64,000 nucleotides of DNA from Motiliproteus coralliicola (lineage in GTDB: Bacteria; Pseudomonadota; Gammaproteobacteria; Pseudomonadales; Balneatricaceae), in contig NZ_QQOH01000002.1 in NCBI RefSeq assembly GCF_003345655.1, forward strand, positions 310,001 to 374,000, read 5' to 3'. The notes under the pieces are model-generated. The model was not told where the DNA came from and made no database searches. It worked only from the letters and a program-made list of their open reading frames with translations. Positions 1 to 9,425 of the stretch are shown here, in pieces (positions within the stretch are counted from its first letter, which is position 1; each line of letters opens with the position of its first letter). A program made the translations under genes and the position numbers.

Positions 1-641
1 AAGCATTTGATTCTTTTATTCAAGAGTTGCCTGGTGAATGGATGCTGTTAAAGACTCGTGAAGAGCTGAACCTTGAACGTCTGGAAGAGATCAACCCCAG
101 ATATATTTTCTTTCCACATTGGAGCTGGATTGTTCCTGAAGCAATTCTGAATCGGTTTGAATGTGTTTGTTTTCATATGACAGATGTTCCTTATGGAAGA
201 GGGGGGAGCCCGTTACAAAACCTGATAGCCAGAGGTCACACTTCCACTCAGTTGACCGCGCTTAGAATGGTCAATGAACTTGATGCCGGGCCCGTCTACG
301 GAAAGATACCCTTTAGTTTGGAGGGGAGAGCAGAAGAGATCTTTAAGCGGGTTGCAACGCTTTGTTACGACCATATACGCAACATAGTAGAGCAAGAGCC
401 GCAGCCGGTTCCCCAGTCTGGAGAGCCAGTTTGTTTTCCTCGCCGTACTCCTGATCTATCTGTGCTGCCTGAGCATGGGGAAGTCGAGGCTATCTATGAT
501 CACATTCGGATGTTAGATGCAGAGGGCTATCCCAAAGCTTTTCTGGATCATGGAGATTTTCAGCTCCAATTTAGTCATGCTGAGCTGGAAGATGGGGTTT
601 TGAGTGCTCAGGTAACTATAACTAGGAAATTGAAACAATGA
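1..641 (+). CDS. Formyltransferase-family protein, 5' end outside the window
   Basis: The reading frame is open to the left edge, so the N-terminus is missing; the first in-window start-like codon (TTG at 27) is internal. The product resembles the methionyl-tRNA formyltransferase/sugar N-formyltransferase fold: a Cys-Phe-His-Met-Thr-Asp stretch aligns with the Asn-x-His catalytic region, followed by an Arg-Gly-Gly-Ser-Pro loop and a later Glu-Leu-Asp-Ala-Gly-Pro that should carry the catalytic Asp. The usual Asn of the Asn-x-His motif is Cys here, a feature I associate with the nonulosonic-acid branch. Its stop overlaps the pseI start by 4 bases (ATGA), so it is translationally coupled to pseI and probably formylates a precursor or derivative of a nonulosonic acid. 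The function is inferred from family and context. Confidence 0.75.
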   Translation, partial: AFDSFIQELPGEWMLLKTREELNLERLEEINPRYIFFPHWSWIVPEAILNRFECVCFHMTDVPYGRGGSPLQNLIARGHTSTQLTALRMVNELDAGPVYGKIPFSLEGRAEEIFKRVATLCYDHIRNIVEQEPQPVPQSGEPVCFPRRTPDLSVLPEHGEVEAIYDHIRMLDAEGYPKAFLDHGDFQLQFSHAELEDGVLSAQVTITRKLKQ

Positions 642-1687
642 AGGATATTTCAATCGATGGCCGAAAGATTGGTCATCAACACAAGCCCTACATTATTGCT
701 GAGCTTTCGGCCAATCATAATGGGTCTTTAGAACGGGCTTTGGAAACCATCGAGATGGCGGCAAAGTCGGGAGCAGATGCTATCAAGCTTCAGACCTATA
801 CCGCTGATACGATGACCATAGATTGTGATCGTGAAGATTTTCAGATCGAAGGTGGCCTTTGGGATGGCTACAAACTCTACGATCTGTATCAGTGGGCGCA
901 CACCCCATTTGAATGGCATGAGGCGATGTTTCAAAAAGCCAAGGAGTTAGGCATAACGGTATTTTCTACTCCTTTTGATGAGAGTGCAGTAGACCTTTTG
1001 GAGTCTTTAGATGCACCCGCTTATAAAATTGCCTCATTTGAAGCGACTGATCTGCCACTCATTAAGCGAGTAGCTCAGACGGGTAAGCCGATGATTATCT
1101 CTACCGGTATGGCGGATCTCGATGAGATTACTGATGCCGTAGAGGCTGCTCGTGAAGGTGGCTGTAAAGAGCTGGTATTACTTCATTGCATTAGCGGTTA
1201 CCCGTCGCCTGTTGATCAAGCGAACCTTTCGACCATTGCCGATATCGAACAGCGGTTTGATTGTGTTGTCGGGCTGTCAGACCACACCTTGGGCACAGCC
1301 GTTTCGGTCACATCGATCCCGATGGGAGCCTGTTTGATTGAGAAACACGTTACCTTAAGCCGAGAAGATAAAGGGCCTGACAGCGAGTTTTCCTTAGAGC
1401 CCGATGAGTTGACTAGTCTTTGTCAGCAAACCGAAGCCGCATGGCAGGCAATCGGTAAAGCAGGGTATGAGCGCAAGCCAGTGGAGCATGCCAGCCTTAA
1501 ATTCCGCCGATCTCTTTATTTCATTACAGATATGAAAGCTGGAGACATCATTACTCCGGAGAATATTCGCCGTATTAGACCTGGATATGGTTTGGCACCG
1601 AAGTTTTACGATCAACTGATTGGCAAGCGAATTACTGCGGATGTGGTACGTGGAACAGCCACTTCTTGGGAGCTGATTGATGACTAA
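638..1687 (+). CDS. pseI: Pseudaminic acid synthase (NeuB family)
   Basis: This 349-aa protein is the standard length for NeuB/PseI synthases, which condense phosphoenolpyruvate with a 6-carbon 2,4-diacetamido sugar to give a 9-carbon nonulosonic acid in the cytoplasm. The N-terminal TIM-barrel opens with the Ile-Ala-Glu-Leu-Ser-Ala-Asn-His-Asn-Gly signature near residue 20, contains Lys-Leu-Gln-Thr-Tyr near 50 and Ser-Asp-His-Thr-Leu-Gly near 210, and ends with a SAF (antifreeze-like) domain over roughly the last 60 residues. The Ser-Ala-Asn-His start and overall look favour pseudaminic over N-acetylneuraminic or legionaminic acid, but the exact isomer cannot be fixed here. It overlaps its neighbours on both sides, indicating one operon with the formyltransferase and the PIG-L deacetylase. 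Confidence 0.88.
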   Translation: MKDISIDGRKIGHQHKPYIIAELSANHNGSLERALETIEMAAKSGADAIKLQTYTADTMTIDCDREDFQIEGGLWDGYKLYDLYQWAHTPFEWHEAMFQKAKELGITVFSTPFDESAVDLLESLDAPAYKIASFEATDLPLIKRVAQTGKPMIISTGMADLDEITDAVEAAREGGCKELVLLHCISGYPSPVDQANLSTIADIEQRFDCVVGLSDHTLGTAVSVTSIPMGACLIEKHVTLSREDKGPDSEFSLEPDELTSLCQQTEAAWQAIGKAGYERKPVEHASLKFRRSLYFITDMKAGDIITPENIRRIRPGYGLAPKFYDQLIGKRITADVVRGTATSWELIDD

Positions 1688-2351
1688 GAGGGTATTAGTA
1701 GTTGCAGCCCATGCGGATGATGAGACATTAGGGTGTGGTGGTACTATCGCCATGCATGTTTCACAAGGAGACTCTGTTACAGTAATGTTTATGACTGATG
1801 GTGTCTCTTCACGAAACAATAATTCTGACGATTCTTCACGAAGGAAAACAGCATCTAATCAAGCAATGACTGCATTAGGTGTTAGCGATGTCCGTCAATT
1901 AAATTTTCCTGATAATAAAATGGATAGTGTTCCGTTACTTGATGTTGTAAAACATATTGAAATAGTAATAGATGATATAAAGCCTGAAATTGTCTACACG
2001 CACTTTGCCTTAGATTTGAATGTAGATCACCGCGTTACACATTCGGCAGTCATGACCGCTTGCCGACCATTATCATGGTCAAGTATCAAAAAAATATTGT
2101 CTTTTGAAGTCCTGTCCAGTACCGAGTGGAATTCATCTAGTATTGAACAATTCTTCCCTAATTATATTGTCGACATTTCTGATTTTTGGAATAAAAAATT
2201 AGCAGCTTTAAAATGTTATGATGATGAGATGAGAAAATTTCCCCATAGCCGTAGTTATAAGTGTGTAGAAGCGTTAGCTATATTACGAGGTGCTTCGCAT
2301 GGGTTTAATAAAGCAGAAGCCTTTACAGTTGAAAGAATTTTAGCTGAATGA
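1680..2351 (+). CDS. PIG-L/LmbE family deacetylase
   Basis: The 223-aa product belongs to the PIG-L family of zinc-dependent N-deacetylases acting on N-acetylated sugars or pseudo-sugars. It begins with a short beta-strand followed by Ala-His-Ala-Asp-Asp-Glu, the His-x-Asp-Asp metal/catalytic motif, and has a second metal-region His in Val-Asp-His-Arg near residue 115. The ATG at 1680 is preferred over the TTG one codon upstream. It overlaps pseI by 8 bases and the next gene by 4 bases. In this context it probably removes an acetyl group from a nonulosonic acid or an O-unit sugar so that another acyl group, such as formyl, can be added. Codon use is already more AT-rich than in pseI. Confidence 0.85.
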   Translation: MTKRVLVVAAHADDETLGCGGTIAMHVSQGDSVTVMFMTDGVSSRNNNSDDSSRRKTASNQAMTALGVSDVRQLNFPDNKMDSVPLLDVVKHIEIVIDDIKPEIVYTHFALDLNVDHRVTHSAVMTACRPLSWSSIKKILSFEVLSSTEWNSSSIEQFFPNYIVDISDFWNKKLAALKCYDDEMRKFPHSRSYKCVEALAILRGASHGFNKAEAFTVERILAE

Positions 2352-3640
2352 AAAATATTGATGTCCTAAACCTGGAGTGGCCGAATAATGAGCGTGATGC
2401 TCATGCTGTTGCTCCGGTTATCCTAGAACTTCGTAAAAGAAACATTGTTTGTGTTACAGGTGATATTTTTTCATATATATATTATTTGATGAAATATAGA
2501 CCTAAGGTTTTGCTATTAAGTAATTTCCAAGGTGCTTTAATAAATCATAATTTATGTAAGCTAGCTAACTTCCTAAATATAAAAATTGTTACTTTGATAG
2601 CAGAAGGAAATACTAGAGAAACAGCAATAGAAGAAATGACTTGGGGGAATAATAAAGAAAAATTTCTTTATATTGAAAAAATGCTTTTATGGAGTTATCG
2701 CTCAGAATCGCTTATGCATAAATATTACCCTCAATTGCAGGGGAGAACATCAGTAGTTGGCGGTGTTGCTTTTGATCGATATAAGCGTTTACGTTTTTTA
2801 GATAAAAAAACTTTTTTAAGTAAAGTTGGTCATGGGGTTGATTATAGAAAAATCATTGGATTGGCTGGATGGGGTTTTGATCGTGTCCATGATACTGATT
2901 TTTTCTTTAAAAATGAGAAATCAATACTAGCAAATTTTAAAAAAGGCCAAAAGGAACTCCATCAAAATGATTTTATTTTGCTTCAAAAAGTGATATATGA
3001 GGCTATTTCCAATAATCCGGATGTGCTTTTTATTTTACGGCCGCATCCAGGACTAACTGATTATTTCTATGATGAATTTAAACAATCAATTAATTTATCC
3101 AATGTATATTATTCAAAACCTAGGGAATGTCCATACTCTGTTAGTGATTTAATATCAGTTTCTGACCTTTGGGGGGGGTATGAAACAACTACTTGTCTGG
3201 AGGCCTGGCTGTTAGGCAAAGAAACATTTTTAATTAATCCTAGTGGAGGTGATTTTAATCGAGATATTACAGCCAGGGGAAGCTATCAAATATCTGATTT
3301 TAGTTCATTGAATATGGTTGTAAACAGTACAGAAGAAATTATCAATGTTATTAATGAATCAAATAATGTAACTTCACAACGTAAAAATATTATTTCAGGG
3401 GTTATCGGATTTGATGATGGGAAAAACTATTTACGAGCCGTAAGTGAAATTAGACCTGTAATAAAAACATCATCCTCTCCAAACTATAGCAATATGTCAA
3501 TTTTAAAATTCGTCGGAGTAACTGAAATAATTCGTAGTGCTCTTAGAAATATTAATCTGCTTAGTAAGATTAGAGGGATAAGGTTGACAGATCAATATCA
3601 AATAGAGAGGATTATTACAGCATATAAAAATGCCAAATAA
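2348..3640 (+). CDS. Putative GT-B-fold glycosyltransferase of the polysaccharide locus
   Basis: The 430-aa product has no signal peptide or clear membrane segment. A Leu-Arg-Pro-His-Pro-Gly stretch near residue 235 resembles the conserved His-Pro-x-Gly of capsule/sialyl-type GT-B transferases and CDP-glycerol transferase-like proteins. A later Gly-Tyr-Glu-Thr-Thr-Thr near 277 with Cys-Leu-Glu-Ala fits the donor-binding Glu/Thr region. It starts inside the deacetylase stop codon (ATGA overlap), so it is coupled to the nonulosonic-acid module. A role in transferring the nonulosonic acid is an inference. The strong AT bias suggests transferred DNA. Confidence 0.6.
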   Translation: MKNIDVLNLEWPNNERDAHAVAPVILELRKRNIVCVTGDIFSYIYYLMKYRPKVLLLSNFQGALINHNLCKLANFLNIKIVTLIAEGNTRETAIEEMTWGNNKEKFLYIEKMLLWSYRSESLMHKYYPQLQGRTSVVGGVAFDRYKRLRFLDKKTFLSKVGHGVDYRKIIGLAGWGFDRVHDTDFFFKNEKSILANFKKGQKELHQNDFILLQKVIYEAISNNPDVLFILRPHPGLTDYFYDEFKQSINLSNVYYSKPRECPYSVSDLISVSDLWGGYETTTCLEAWLLGKETFLINPSGGDFNRDITARGSYQISDFSSLNMVVNSTEEIINVINESNNVTSQRKNIISGVIGFDDGKNYLRAVSEIRPVIKTSSSPNYSNMSILKFVGVTEIIRSALRNINLLSKIRGIRLTDQYQIERIITAYKNAK

Positions 3641-3662
3641 ATATATAAAATAATAATTGTAT

Positions 3663-5159
3663 ATGACTGATAAAATAAAAGTACATGCTGGCAGGCATTT
3701 CCAGAAGTACCTTAAAAATACTCCTTGGTATCTATTAAGTAGTCTTACCACCAAAGCAATGGGGTTTATTCTCCTCCCAATATTCACGGCCTATTTGTCA
3801 GTAGAGGAGTTTGGAACACTTTCAACATTAGAGTCTCTAGGACGAATCCTTCCTATATTTATATCTATATATCTAGATTCAGCTTTTAATAGATTTTATT
3901 ATACAGAAAGGAATATATCTGAGAATAAAGTAAGATCTTTATTCAGTTCTCATTTTTGGTTTATATCATTTTGGGGCATCGCTGTATGTCTGCTTACATT
4001 AGCTTTATTTCCTTATCTTACTAGTGACCTACCAAGTGTGACGTTAGCTACATTTTCTGTAGTTGTTTTTACACAACTTCTAAATCAACTAGCGATAATG
4101 GTTACGTTAATTTGGAGTGCTAACTTACTAGCGAAAAGACTAGCGATCTTTCAAATATTAATGTCGCTTATAGCGCTTTTCATAACAATATATCTATTAG
4201 TCGTTGAGCATTATGGTTGGGAAGCAAGAATATATGCACTTGGAGGTATGGCTCTTTTTCAGTTTTTGGTTTTGTTATATTTTGCAATAAAAAATAAATG
4301 GTTATCATTTCACATTGATTTCACAATCTTATCAAGGAGTTTGAAGTTTTCCTTACCTTTAGTGCCTAATATAGCAGCAGGTTGGATTGCTATGTTTTCT
4401 GATAGGATTATATTAGCGCATTTTGGAAAACTGGGAGAGGTTGGTGTCTATTCTATTGCTGCTCAAGTTGCAATGTTAATGTATGTTGTTAATGATGCAA
4501 TAACCAAGGTACAAGGGCCGATCGCAATGTCTGGGTTGGTTGATGATAAAACTGAAGCAAAGAAAAACATGTCAAATTTTGTTATTGCTTATTTGGCATT
4601 TTGCATAGCCTTCTATTTGTCTTTAGTGTTGTTTTCTAAAGAGCTGTTGTTTTATTTTACTACTGTTGATTATTTTGAAGCATATTTGTTAGTTCCAATT
4701 TTAGGTGCCGTTTATATTTTTAGTGGTATATATAGAGTATTTACTAATATTGTCTCTTTTCATAACAAAACGTGGATAATAAGTGTCGCTGCCTTCATTC
4801 AAGCTATTGTTAATGTGGCGTTTAATTTTATATTTATTCCTGATTTTGGTATGTATGCTGCAGCATACAGTACGCTGTTTAGTATGATAGCCTATACGGC
4901 GTTCATATTTTATTCGTCACAAAAGCTAGATAAGATTTCGCTAGATTATAAAGGGATATTTGAATTAATTGTGCTTGCTTTTGTGTTTTTGTTGTTAATA
5001 AAATTATTAGAAAATACATTTGAAGTTGGTACTTTGCTTTTGTCTATAAAGGTTATAGCTCTTTCTTTGATTCTTATTTGTACAATGTCGCTTTCGGTAA
5101 GTAGTAGCTTTAAAAAAGATCTTACTCATCGATTCAGAAATAGGTCGAAAAAAAGCTAA
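3663..5159 (+). CDS. Wzx-like O-unit flippase (MATE/PST polysaccharide transporter)
   Basis: The 498-aa protein is almost entirely hydrophobic, with about 12-14 predicted membrane helices interrupted by short charged loops, as usual for polysaccharide-transporter family flippases. The N-terminal region has the Pro-x-x-Thr-Ala-Tyr-Leu-x-x-x-Glu-Phe-Gly pattern typical of Wzx proteins near residue 40. Such proteins move undecaprenyl-PP-linked repeat units across the inner membrane before Wzy polymerises them. I prefer ATG 3663 to the in-frame TTG at 3657; neither has a strong Shine-Dalgarno. It is the only flippase candidate in the locus. Confidence 0.85.
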   Translation: MTDKIKVHAGRHFQKYLKNTPWYLLSSLTTKAMGFILLPIFTAYLSVEEFGTLSTLESLGRILPIFISIYLDSAFNRFYYTERNISENKVRSLFSSHFWFISFWGIAVCLLTLALFPYLTSDLPSVTLATFSVVVFTQLLNQLAIMVTLIWSANLLAKRLAIFQILMSLIALFITIYLLVVEHYGWEARIYALGGMALFQFLVLLYFAIKNKWLSFHIDFTILSRSLKFSLPLVPNIAAGWIAMFSDRIILAHFGKLGEVGVYSIAAQVAMLMYVVNDAITKVQGPIAMSGLVDDKTEAKKNMSNFVIAYLAFCIAFYLSLVLFSKELLFYFTTVDYFEAYLLVPILGAVYIFSGIYRVFTNIVSFHNKTWIISVAAFIQAIVNVAFNFIFIPDFGMYAAAYSTLFSMIAYTAFIFYSSQKLDKISLDYKGIFELIVLAFVFLLLIKLLENTFEVGTLLLSIKVIALSLILICTMSLSVSSSFKKDLTHRFRNRSKKS

Positions 5160-5319
5160 TAATAATCAGCAATAAATAATTTGTGGATTCACACTAATGG
5201 CCTTCTATTTTTGTTTCATATCTTAGAGATCCGCTTTGTTCTTGTTGCTTTATTTTTCTACAGTCGCATTAATTATTTTTTGAAATTTAAGATTGTTTTT
5301 TAAAAGTTAAGGGGGGCTA

Positions 5320-6705
5320 ATGCTAAATGTCGATGCTATATATGAGAATTTAAATTCAAGCATTGACTCTATAAAGGGAGATGGTTTAGATCATCAATAT
5401 CACTATGGTTGTCTTTTATTAAGTGCAGTTCTGCTTAATAAGCCGATTGAAAAGTGGCTTTTTTTGATTGATCAGCAGGTAAATTCGCTAGTTAAATATG
5501 GAACTTCTGATTTTGTAATAGAGTCTTTAACGATCGCTTATGAATATAAAAAAGAAACTCGAATATTAAAGCTTATAGATAGAATACAGGGTAGTTGTTC
5601 TTATAAGTTACCTAAATATGCAGCTATGGATTATAAATATCTGTATTTTATTAACAATGGTCAATTTGACAATATAAACAAAGAAGTATTCTATGATAAA
5701 AAATCAGGCCTGGTTTTTGACTCAGTCGGAATAAATGGTTTAGGGGTGCCTGATTTAGTATATCATTGCCGAAATATAGAGATTTTGATAAAAGCTGATA
5801 TTCCCGAGCTTAAGGATATTATTAACCGAGGAGTTTCCTTCATATTGTCAATTATTTCTGAGGGAAGTGGAGGGTTATTCTTTGGCCGTTCTCAAAATTC
5901 AGCCTACGGGTATGCAAGTTTATACTATATACTTTGCACACTTGAAGTTAATGATGAAGTATTAAAGAAAAAAATTGAGTTGCATAAAGACGATATTGAA
6001 AGAATATTGACGAATTATATAATTACCGGCGATTGTGTAGGGCTTAACATAGCCGCCAGTAATGGACGCGTTGCTTGCGATAGTTATATGTATCAGCATG
6101 TGTATGCTAGTTTCTTTCTCTCTAGATATTTATTGGTCGAAAAAGGTCATTTTAAACCTTTCCTGTTTAAATACGTGGATATAAATTTTGAGAATTACTT
6201 CCAATTTGAAGCAATATCAAATGATGCTAAGTTAGTTAAGTTGACCAATTCTATACCTTATCAATCAAAAATATATCCGAATGATCATCGGTATAAAATT
6301 AAGTTGCAGGCCATGATAACGCCTGAGCGTGAGATATCATTTGTGCCTTACTTTAGTAATGCAATAACGCCATTTGATAGCCCTTTTCAAAAGATTAAAA
6401 ATAAAATATTTCATAAGATATTTTCATTTCTTTACTCTAAATTTGGATATCTATATGGCTTATTTGGCAAGCGCTATAGCATTAATGTTGGTGATGATCC
6501 TTCGTGTTCCTTTTTTATTAATGAACATAAGATTTATTTAAGGCCATATGTGGGGAGTAGTAGGTTTTTTGGTTTTATACCTGTTAAGCTCACTGATTTA
6601 ATTGGTGATAATATGGCTGTACTCTGTAAGTTTAGAGTTCCAACTTCAACAGGCCTTGAGTTATATGCGGTTGTGATGATATGGAGATGTAATGAAATTA
6701 GTTAA
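5320..6705 (+). CDS. Unrecognised 461-aa protein in the polysaccharide locus
   Basis: I do not recognise this family. The gene is well supported: ATG at 5320 behind a purine-rich AAGGGGGG site, codon use like its AT-rich neighbours, and a 14-base overlap with the next gene. The protein lacks a signal peptide and clear membrane helices. Its N-terminal 270 residues look helical, with a Gly-Gly-Leu-Phe-Phe-Gly-Arg-Ser stretch near 188-195 followed by Tyr-Gly-Tyr-Ala. This is loosely reminiscent of the Gly-Arg-Ser-containing alpha/alpha-toroid proteins of the DUF2264/polysaccharide-lyase type; the C-terminal third looks beta-rich. A role in modifying or trimming the glycan is only a guess. Confidence 0.75.
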   Translation: MLNVDAIYENLNSSIDSIKGDGLDHQYHYGCLLLSAVLLNKPIEKWLFLIDQQVNSLVKYGTSDFVIESLTIAYEYKKETRILKLIDRIQGSCSYKLPKYAAMDYKYLYFINNGQFDNINKEVFYDKKSGLVFDSVGINGLGVPDLVYHCRNIEILIKADIPELKDIINRGVSFILSIISEGSGGLFFGRSQNSAYGYASLYYILCTLEVNDEVLKKKIELHKDDIERILTNYIITGDCVGLNIAASNGRVACDSYMYQHVYASFFLSRYLLVEKGHFKPFLFKYVDINFENYFQFEAISNDAKLVKLTNSIPYQSKIYPNDHRYKIKLQAMITPEREISFVPYFSNAITPFDSPFQKIKNKIFHKIFSFLYSKFGYLYGLFGKRYSINVGDDPSCSFFINEHKIYLRPYVGSSRFFGFIPVKLTDLIGDNMAVLCKFRVPTSTGLELYAVVMIWRCNEIS

Positions 6706-7561
6706 ATCATTAAGAGGTGTTTTTTCCTCAATTAAAAATAGTTTACAGTTTTGTACTCTAAATCCGATTGTATTTAAGATTAACTCTATTTTTATGTTGT
6801 CTAAACAATCTGATGACTATGTGATTGTTCGTTTGAAGCATGAAGCACATCTTTTAGAAAAATGTATAAAAAATGATTTTTCAGATCGAGGTACAGAAAG
6901 GTGCAATGTTGTAATAAGTCTGATTAAAGAATTAAGAGATAGAAATTCAACTGAAGAAAATATATTAATTTGGGCTGAATCTGTTTTAGATAATTATAAT
7001 CAGTGGCTGGCTGATGAAGCAAAGCAGGTCAAGTTCTTAACAGCTGCTGCTGATCCTGGTGAATCTATTTTTGATATTAAATCAGTTCGATTTTTTAAAC
7101 CAGAAATACCTCCTTTAGAAATGATAGAAAGTTGCATTAACGTTGCCCAAAAAGCTCCCGCGTCTTGTAATCGACAAGCCTTTAAGGTCGGGATTCTTCA
7201 GAACGACAAAGAGTATGATGTTGGGCAAGCAAATAATGCAAGTTTGTTTGAGAAATCCCCTTACCGTATCTTTATATTTTCAAATAGATCGAATTACAGC
7301 GAAAAGTTTGCAGATAGTATCGATGTAGGCATGTTCGCTCAAAATTTTATTTTAAAAGCGAATGAAATAGGGCTGTCTAGTTGCTGTTGTTATGCGTCAG
7401 AACATATTGATTCATCACAAAAGTATTATAGAGAGCTCTTTAATTTTGGTCGTGAATATTATTGTTTTTTAAGTATTGTTGTTGGCTACCCTTTAGAGGA
7501 TGCGATGAAACCGCCACGGCGTGAATTAAAAAATATTGTAAGTTTGGTTAAGAGAAGTTGA
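6692..7561 (+). CDS. Nitroreductase-family protein of the polysaccharide locus
   Basis: The 289-aa product has a poorly conserved helical N-terminal 130 residues and a nitroreductase-like FMN-binding domain after that. Evidence for the latter is Ser-Val-Arg-Phe-Phe near residue 131 (an FMN-phosphate Arg position), Ala-Pro-Ala-Ser-Cys-Asn-Arg-Gln near 155, and a C-terminal Gly-Leu-Ser-Ser-Cys-Cys region typical of the family. Nitroreductase-fold proteins occur in some O-antigen and exopolysaccharide clusters, where their substrates are mostly unknown. It overlaps the previous gene by 14 bases and ends one base before asnB, so the three form one translational unit. The extra N-terminal domain is unusual for the family. 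Confidence 0.72.
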   Translation: MKLVKSLRGVFSSIKNSLQFCTLNPIVFKINSIFMLSKQSDDYVIVRLKHEAHLLEKCIKNDFSDRGTERCNVVISLIKELRDRNSTEENILIWAESVLDNYNQWLADEAKQVKFLTAAADPGESIFDIKSVRFFKPEIPPLEMIESCINVAQKAPASCNRQAFKVGILQNDKEYDVGQANNASLFEKSPYRIFIFSNRSNYSEKFADSIDVGMFAQNFILKANEIGLSSCCCYASEHIDSSQKYYRELFNFGREYYCFLSIVVGYPLEDAMKPPRRELKNIVSLVKRS

Positions 7562-7562
7562 T

Positions 7563-9425
7563 ATGTGTGGTGTTTTCTGCAAGTTCTTCAATTCTGGAAG
7601 TGACAGTGCTTTGGATTTTCTTGAGCTTTTTGACAGAATCAGCCACAGAGGACCAGACGGTGAAGGTGTTTATTTTACACTAGGTAAACAAAACTTTTTA
7701 TATAAGTCGAATAAGCTAGGTGAGATAGTAAATAATATTGAGCCCGCTCATTATGATACTGCTATGGGTCATAAGCGCCTTGGTATCATCGATTTGTCAG
7801 ATGATGGTTTGCAGCCATTTGTAGATAAAGATTTTTCTTTGGTATTTAATGGTGAAATATTCAATTATATAGAGCTCAGGCAAACATTAATTGAATTGGG
7901 TTGTTCATTCGAAACAGCAACAGATACTGAAGTCGTTTTAAAATCATTTCAATATTGGGGAACAGACTGTTTTAAACGATTTAATGGTATGTGGGCTATT
8001 TGTATTTACGATAAAAAAACGAATCGTGTTTTTCTTTCACGCGATCGGTTTGGAATCAAGCCTTTATATTATCAAATAGATAATGGCTTGGTAGTGTCGT
8101 CAGAGATCAAAAGCTTATCTAAGAAAAAAGTTAATATTAACTCGCTGGCTAAATTTCTAGAATATAATTTAATTGATGATGATTCAGAAACCTTATTTGA
8201 TGGTATTCTACAGGTCGAACCGTCAACTTACTATGAAATTGATAATCAGCTAAATATCATAAAAACTTCGTATTTTGATGTGTCTGAAGAACTTAATAAA
8301 ACAGATTCTTCAGTTAATTATTCTGAACTTTTGTTGGATTCAATAAAGTTACGTAATAGATCTGATGTGGAAGTTGGTGGCCTTTTAAGCGGAGGAATTG
8401 ATTCGTCTATTATAGCTGGTGCAACAAAACAGCTTTCTGGATCATTTCATGCTTTTTCCTCGGTGTTCGACGATCCTAAGTTTTCTGAAGAATCTTATAT
8501 TAAAAAAACGGAATCATATCTTGATGTTGATGTTAGCTATAACAAACCAGATCTAAGTCAACTTTCTAAAAACGTGCGTAAACAAGTTTATATCCAGGAC
8601 TCGCCTTTGAGGAGCTTGGCTCCTATTTACCAGTATCAATTGTATAGCCGTATAAAAAATAGCACTGATATACGAGTTGTTTTAAATGGGCAAGGGGCGG
8701 ATGAGATATTTTCAGGCTATCATGAACATATCCTTTGTAACCTTATAGATATCTTAAAATCAGGTAAGTTTGATACCTTTATCTACGAATTGAACGCTTA
8801 TAGTAAGATCCGTGGCGATAGTCTTATTAAGACACTTTCCCAGTTGCCTTTATTTATACTGCAAGAGACGACTCCTAAACTCTGGCACTTATTATTGCCA
8901 CGAATCCTTAACAGGCCATGTACGAAAGCTAAGGCTCCGACTAACTTATCTGGTAGATTGATTTATAATATTTCTAAGTCCGCACTACCCGAATATCTTC
9001 GTTACGAAGATAGAAATTCTATGGCTCATGGGATAGAAGCTAGGCTGCCATTTTTGGATTATAGGCTTGTTCTTTCAGCATTGAAAATCGATAACGCTAT
9101 AAGGGTTAGTGCAGGTGTCGCAAAGCAGCCTTTACGATTATTCGCAAAAAAATCACAATTTGTTAGCCCTGCGGTTTTGGAAAGAAAGGATAAAACTGGA
9201 TTTATCTCACCCCAACATAAATACATGATGGGGCCGTTGTTTGAAGATATATGCGAACAATTTGATTTTATTTTGTCTTTAAAGACACAAGTTTTTAATA
9301 AAAAATATATTAAAAAACTCAAAAGCGAATTCATAAATCAAAAAGGTGTAAATTTTAATAAAATATTTAGAATTTATACTGTTGCATTATGGATTCAAGA
9401 GTTTGAGGTATGTTTTGATGAATAA
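7563..9425 (+). CDS. asnB: AsnB-type glutamine-dependent amidotransferase
   Basis: The 620-aa protein has the two-domain layout of class B asparagine synthetases. The N-terminal Ntn glutaminase has Cys2 as nucleophile (Met-Cys-Gly), with Ser-His-Arg-Gly-Pro-Asp near residue 27 and Phe-Asn-Gly-Glu-Ile near 95. The ATP-pyrophosphatase domain shows Ser-Gly-Gly-Ile-Asp-Ser-Ser near 278. In a polysaccharide locus such enzymes (for example WbpS-type proteins) usually amidate a sugar carboxylate such as a uronic acid rather than make free asparagine. That assignment here is inferred from position. It starts one base after the nitroreductase-like gene and overlaps the next by 8 bases. Confidence 0.85.
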   Translation: MCGVFCKFFNSGSDSALDFLELFDRISHRGPDGEGVYFTLGKQNFLYKSNKLGEIVNNIEPAHYDTAMGHKRLGIIDLSDDGLQPFVDKDFSLVFNGEIFNYIELRQTLIELGCSFETATDTEVVLKSFQYWGTDCFKRFNGMWAICIYDKKTNRVFLSRDRFGIKPLYYQIDNGLVVSSEIKSLSKKKVNINSLAKFLEYNLIDDDSETLFDGILQVEPSTYYEIDNQLNIIKTSYFDVSEELNKTDSSVNYSELLLDSIKLRNRSDVEVGGLLSGGIDSSIIAGATKQLSGSFHAFSSVFDDPKFSEESYIKKTESYLDVDVSYNKPDLSQLSKNVRKQVYIQDSPLRSLAPIYQYQLYSRIKNSTDIRVVLNGQGADEIFSGYHEHILCNLIDILKSGKFDTFIYELNAYSKIRGDSLIKTLSQLPLFILQETTPKLWHLLLPRILNRPCTKAKAPTNLSGRLIYNISKSALPEYLRYEDRNSMAHGIEARLPFLDYRLVLSALKIDNAIRVSAGVAKQPLRLFAKKSQFVSPAVLERKDKTGFISPQHKYMMGPLFEDICEQFDFILSLKTQVFNKKYIKKLKSEFINQKGVNFNKIFRIYTVALWIQEFEVCFDE

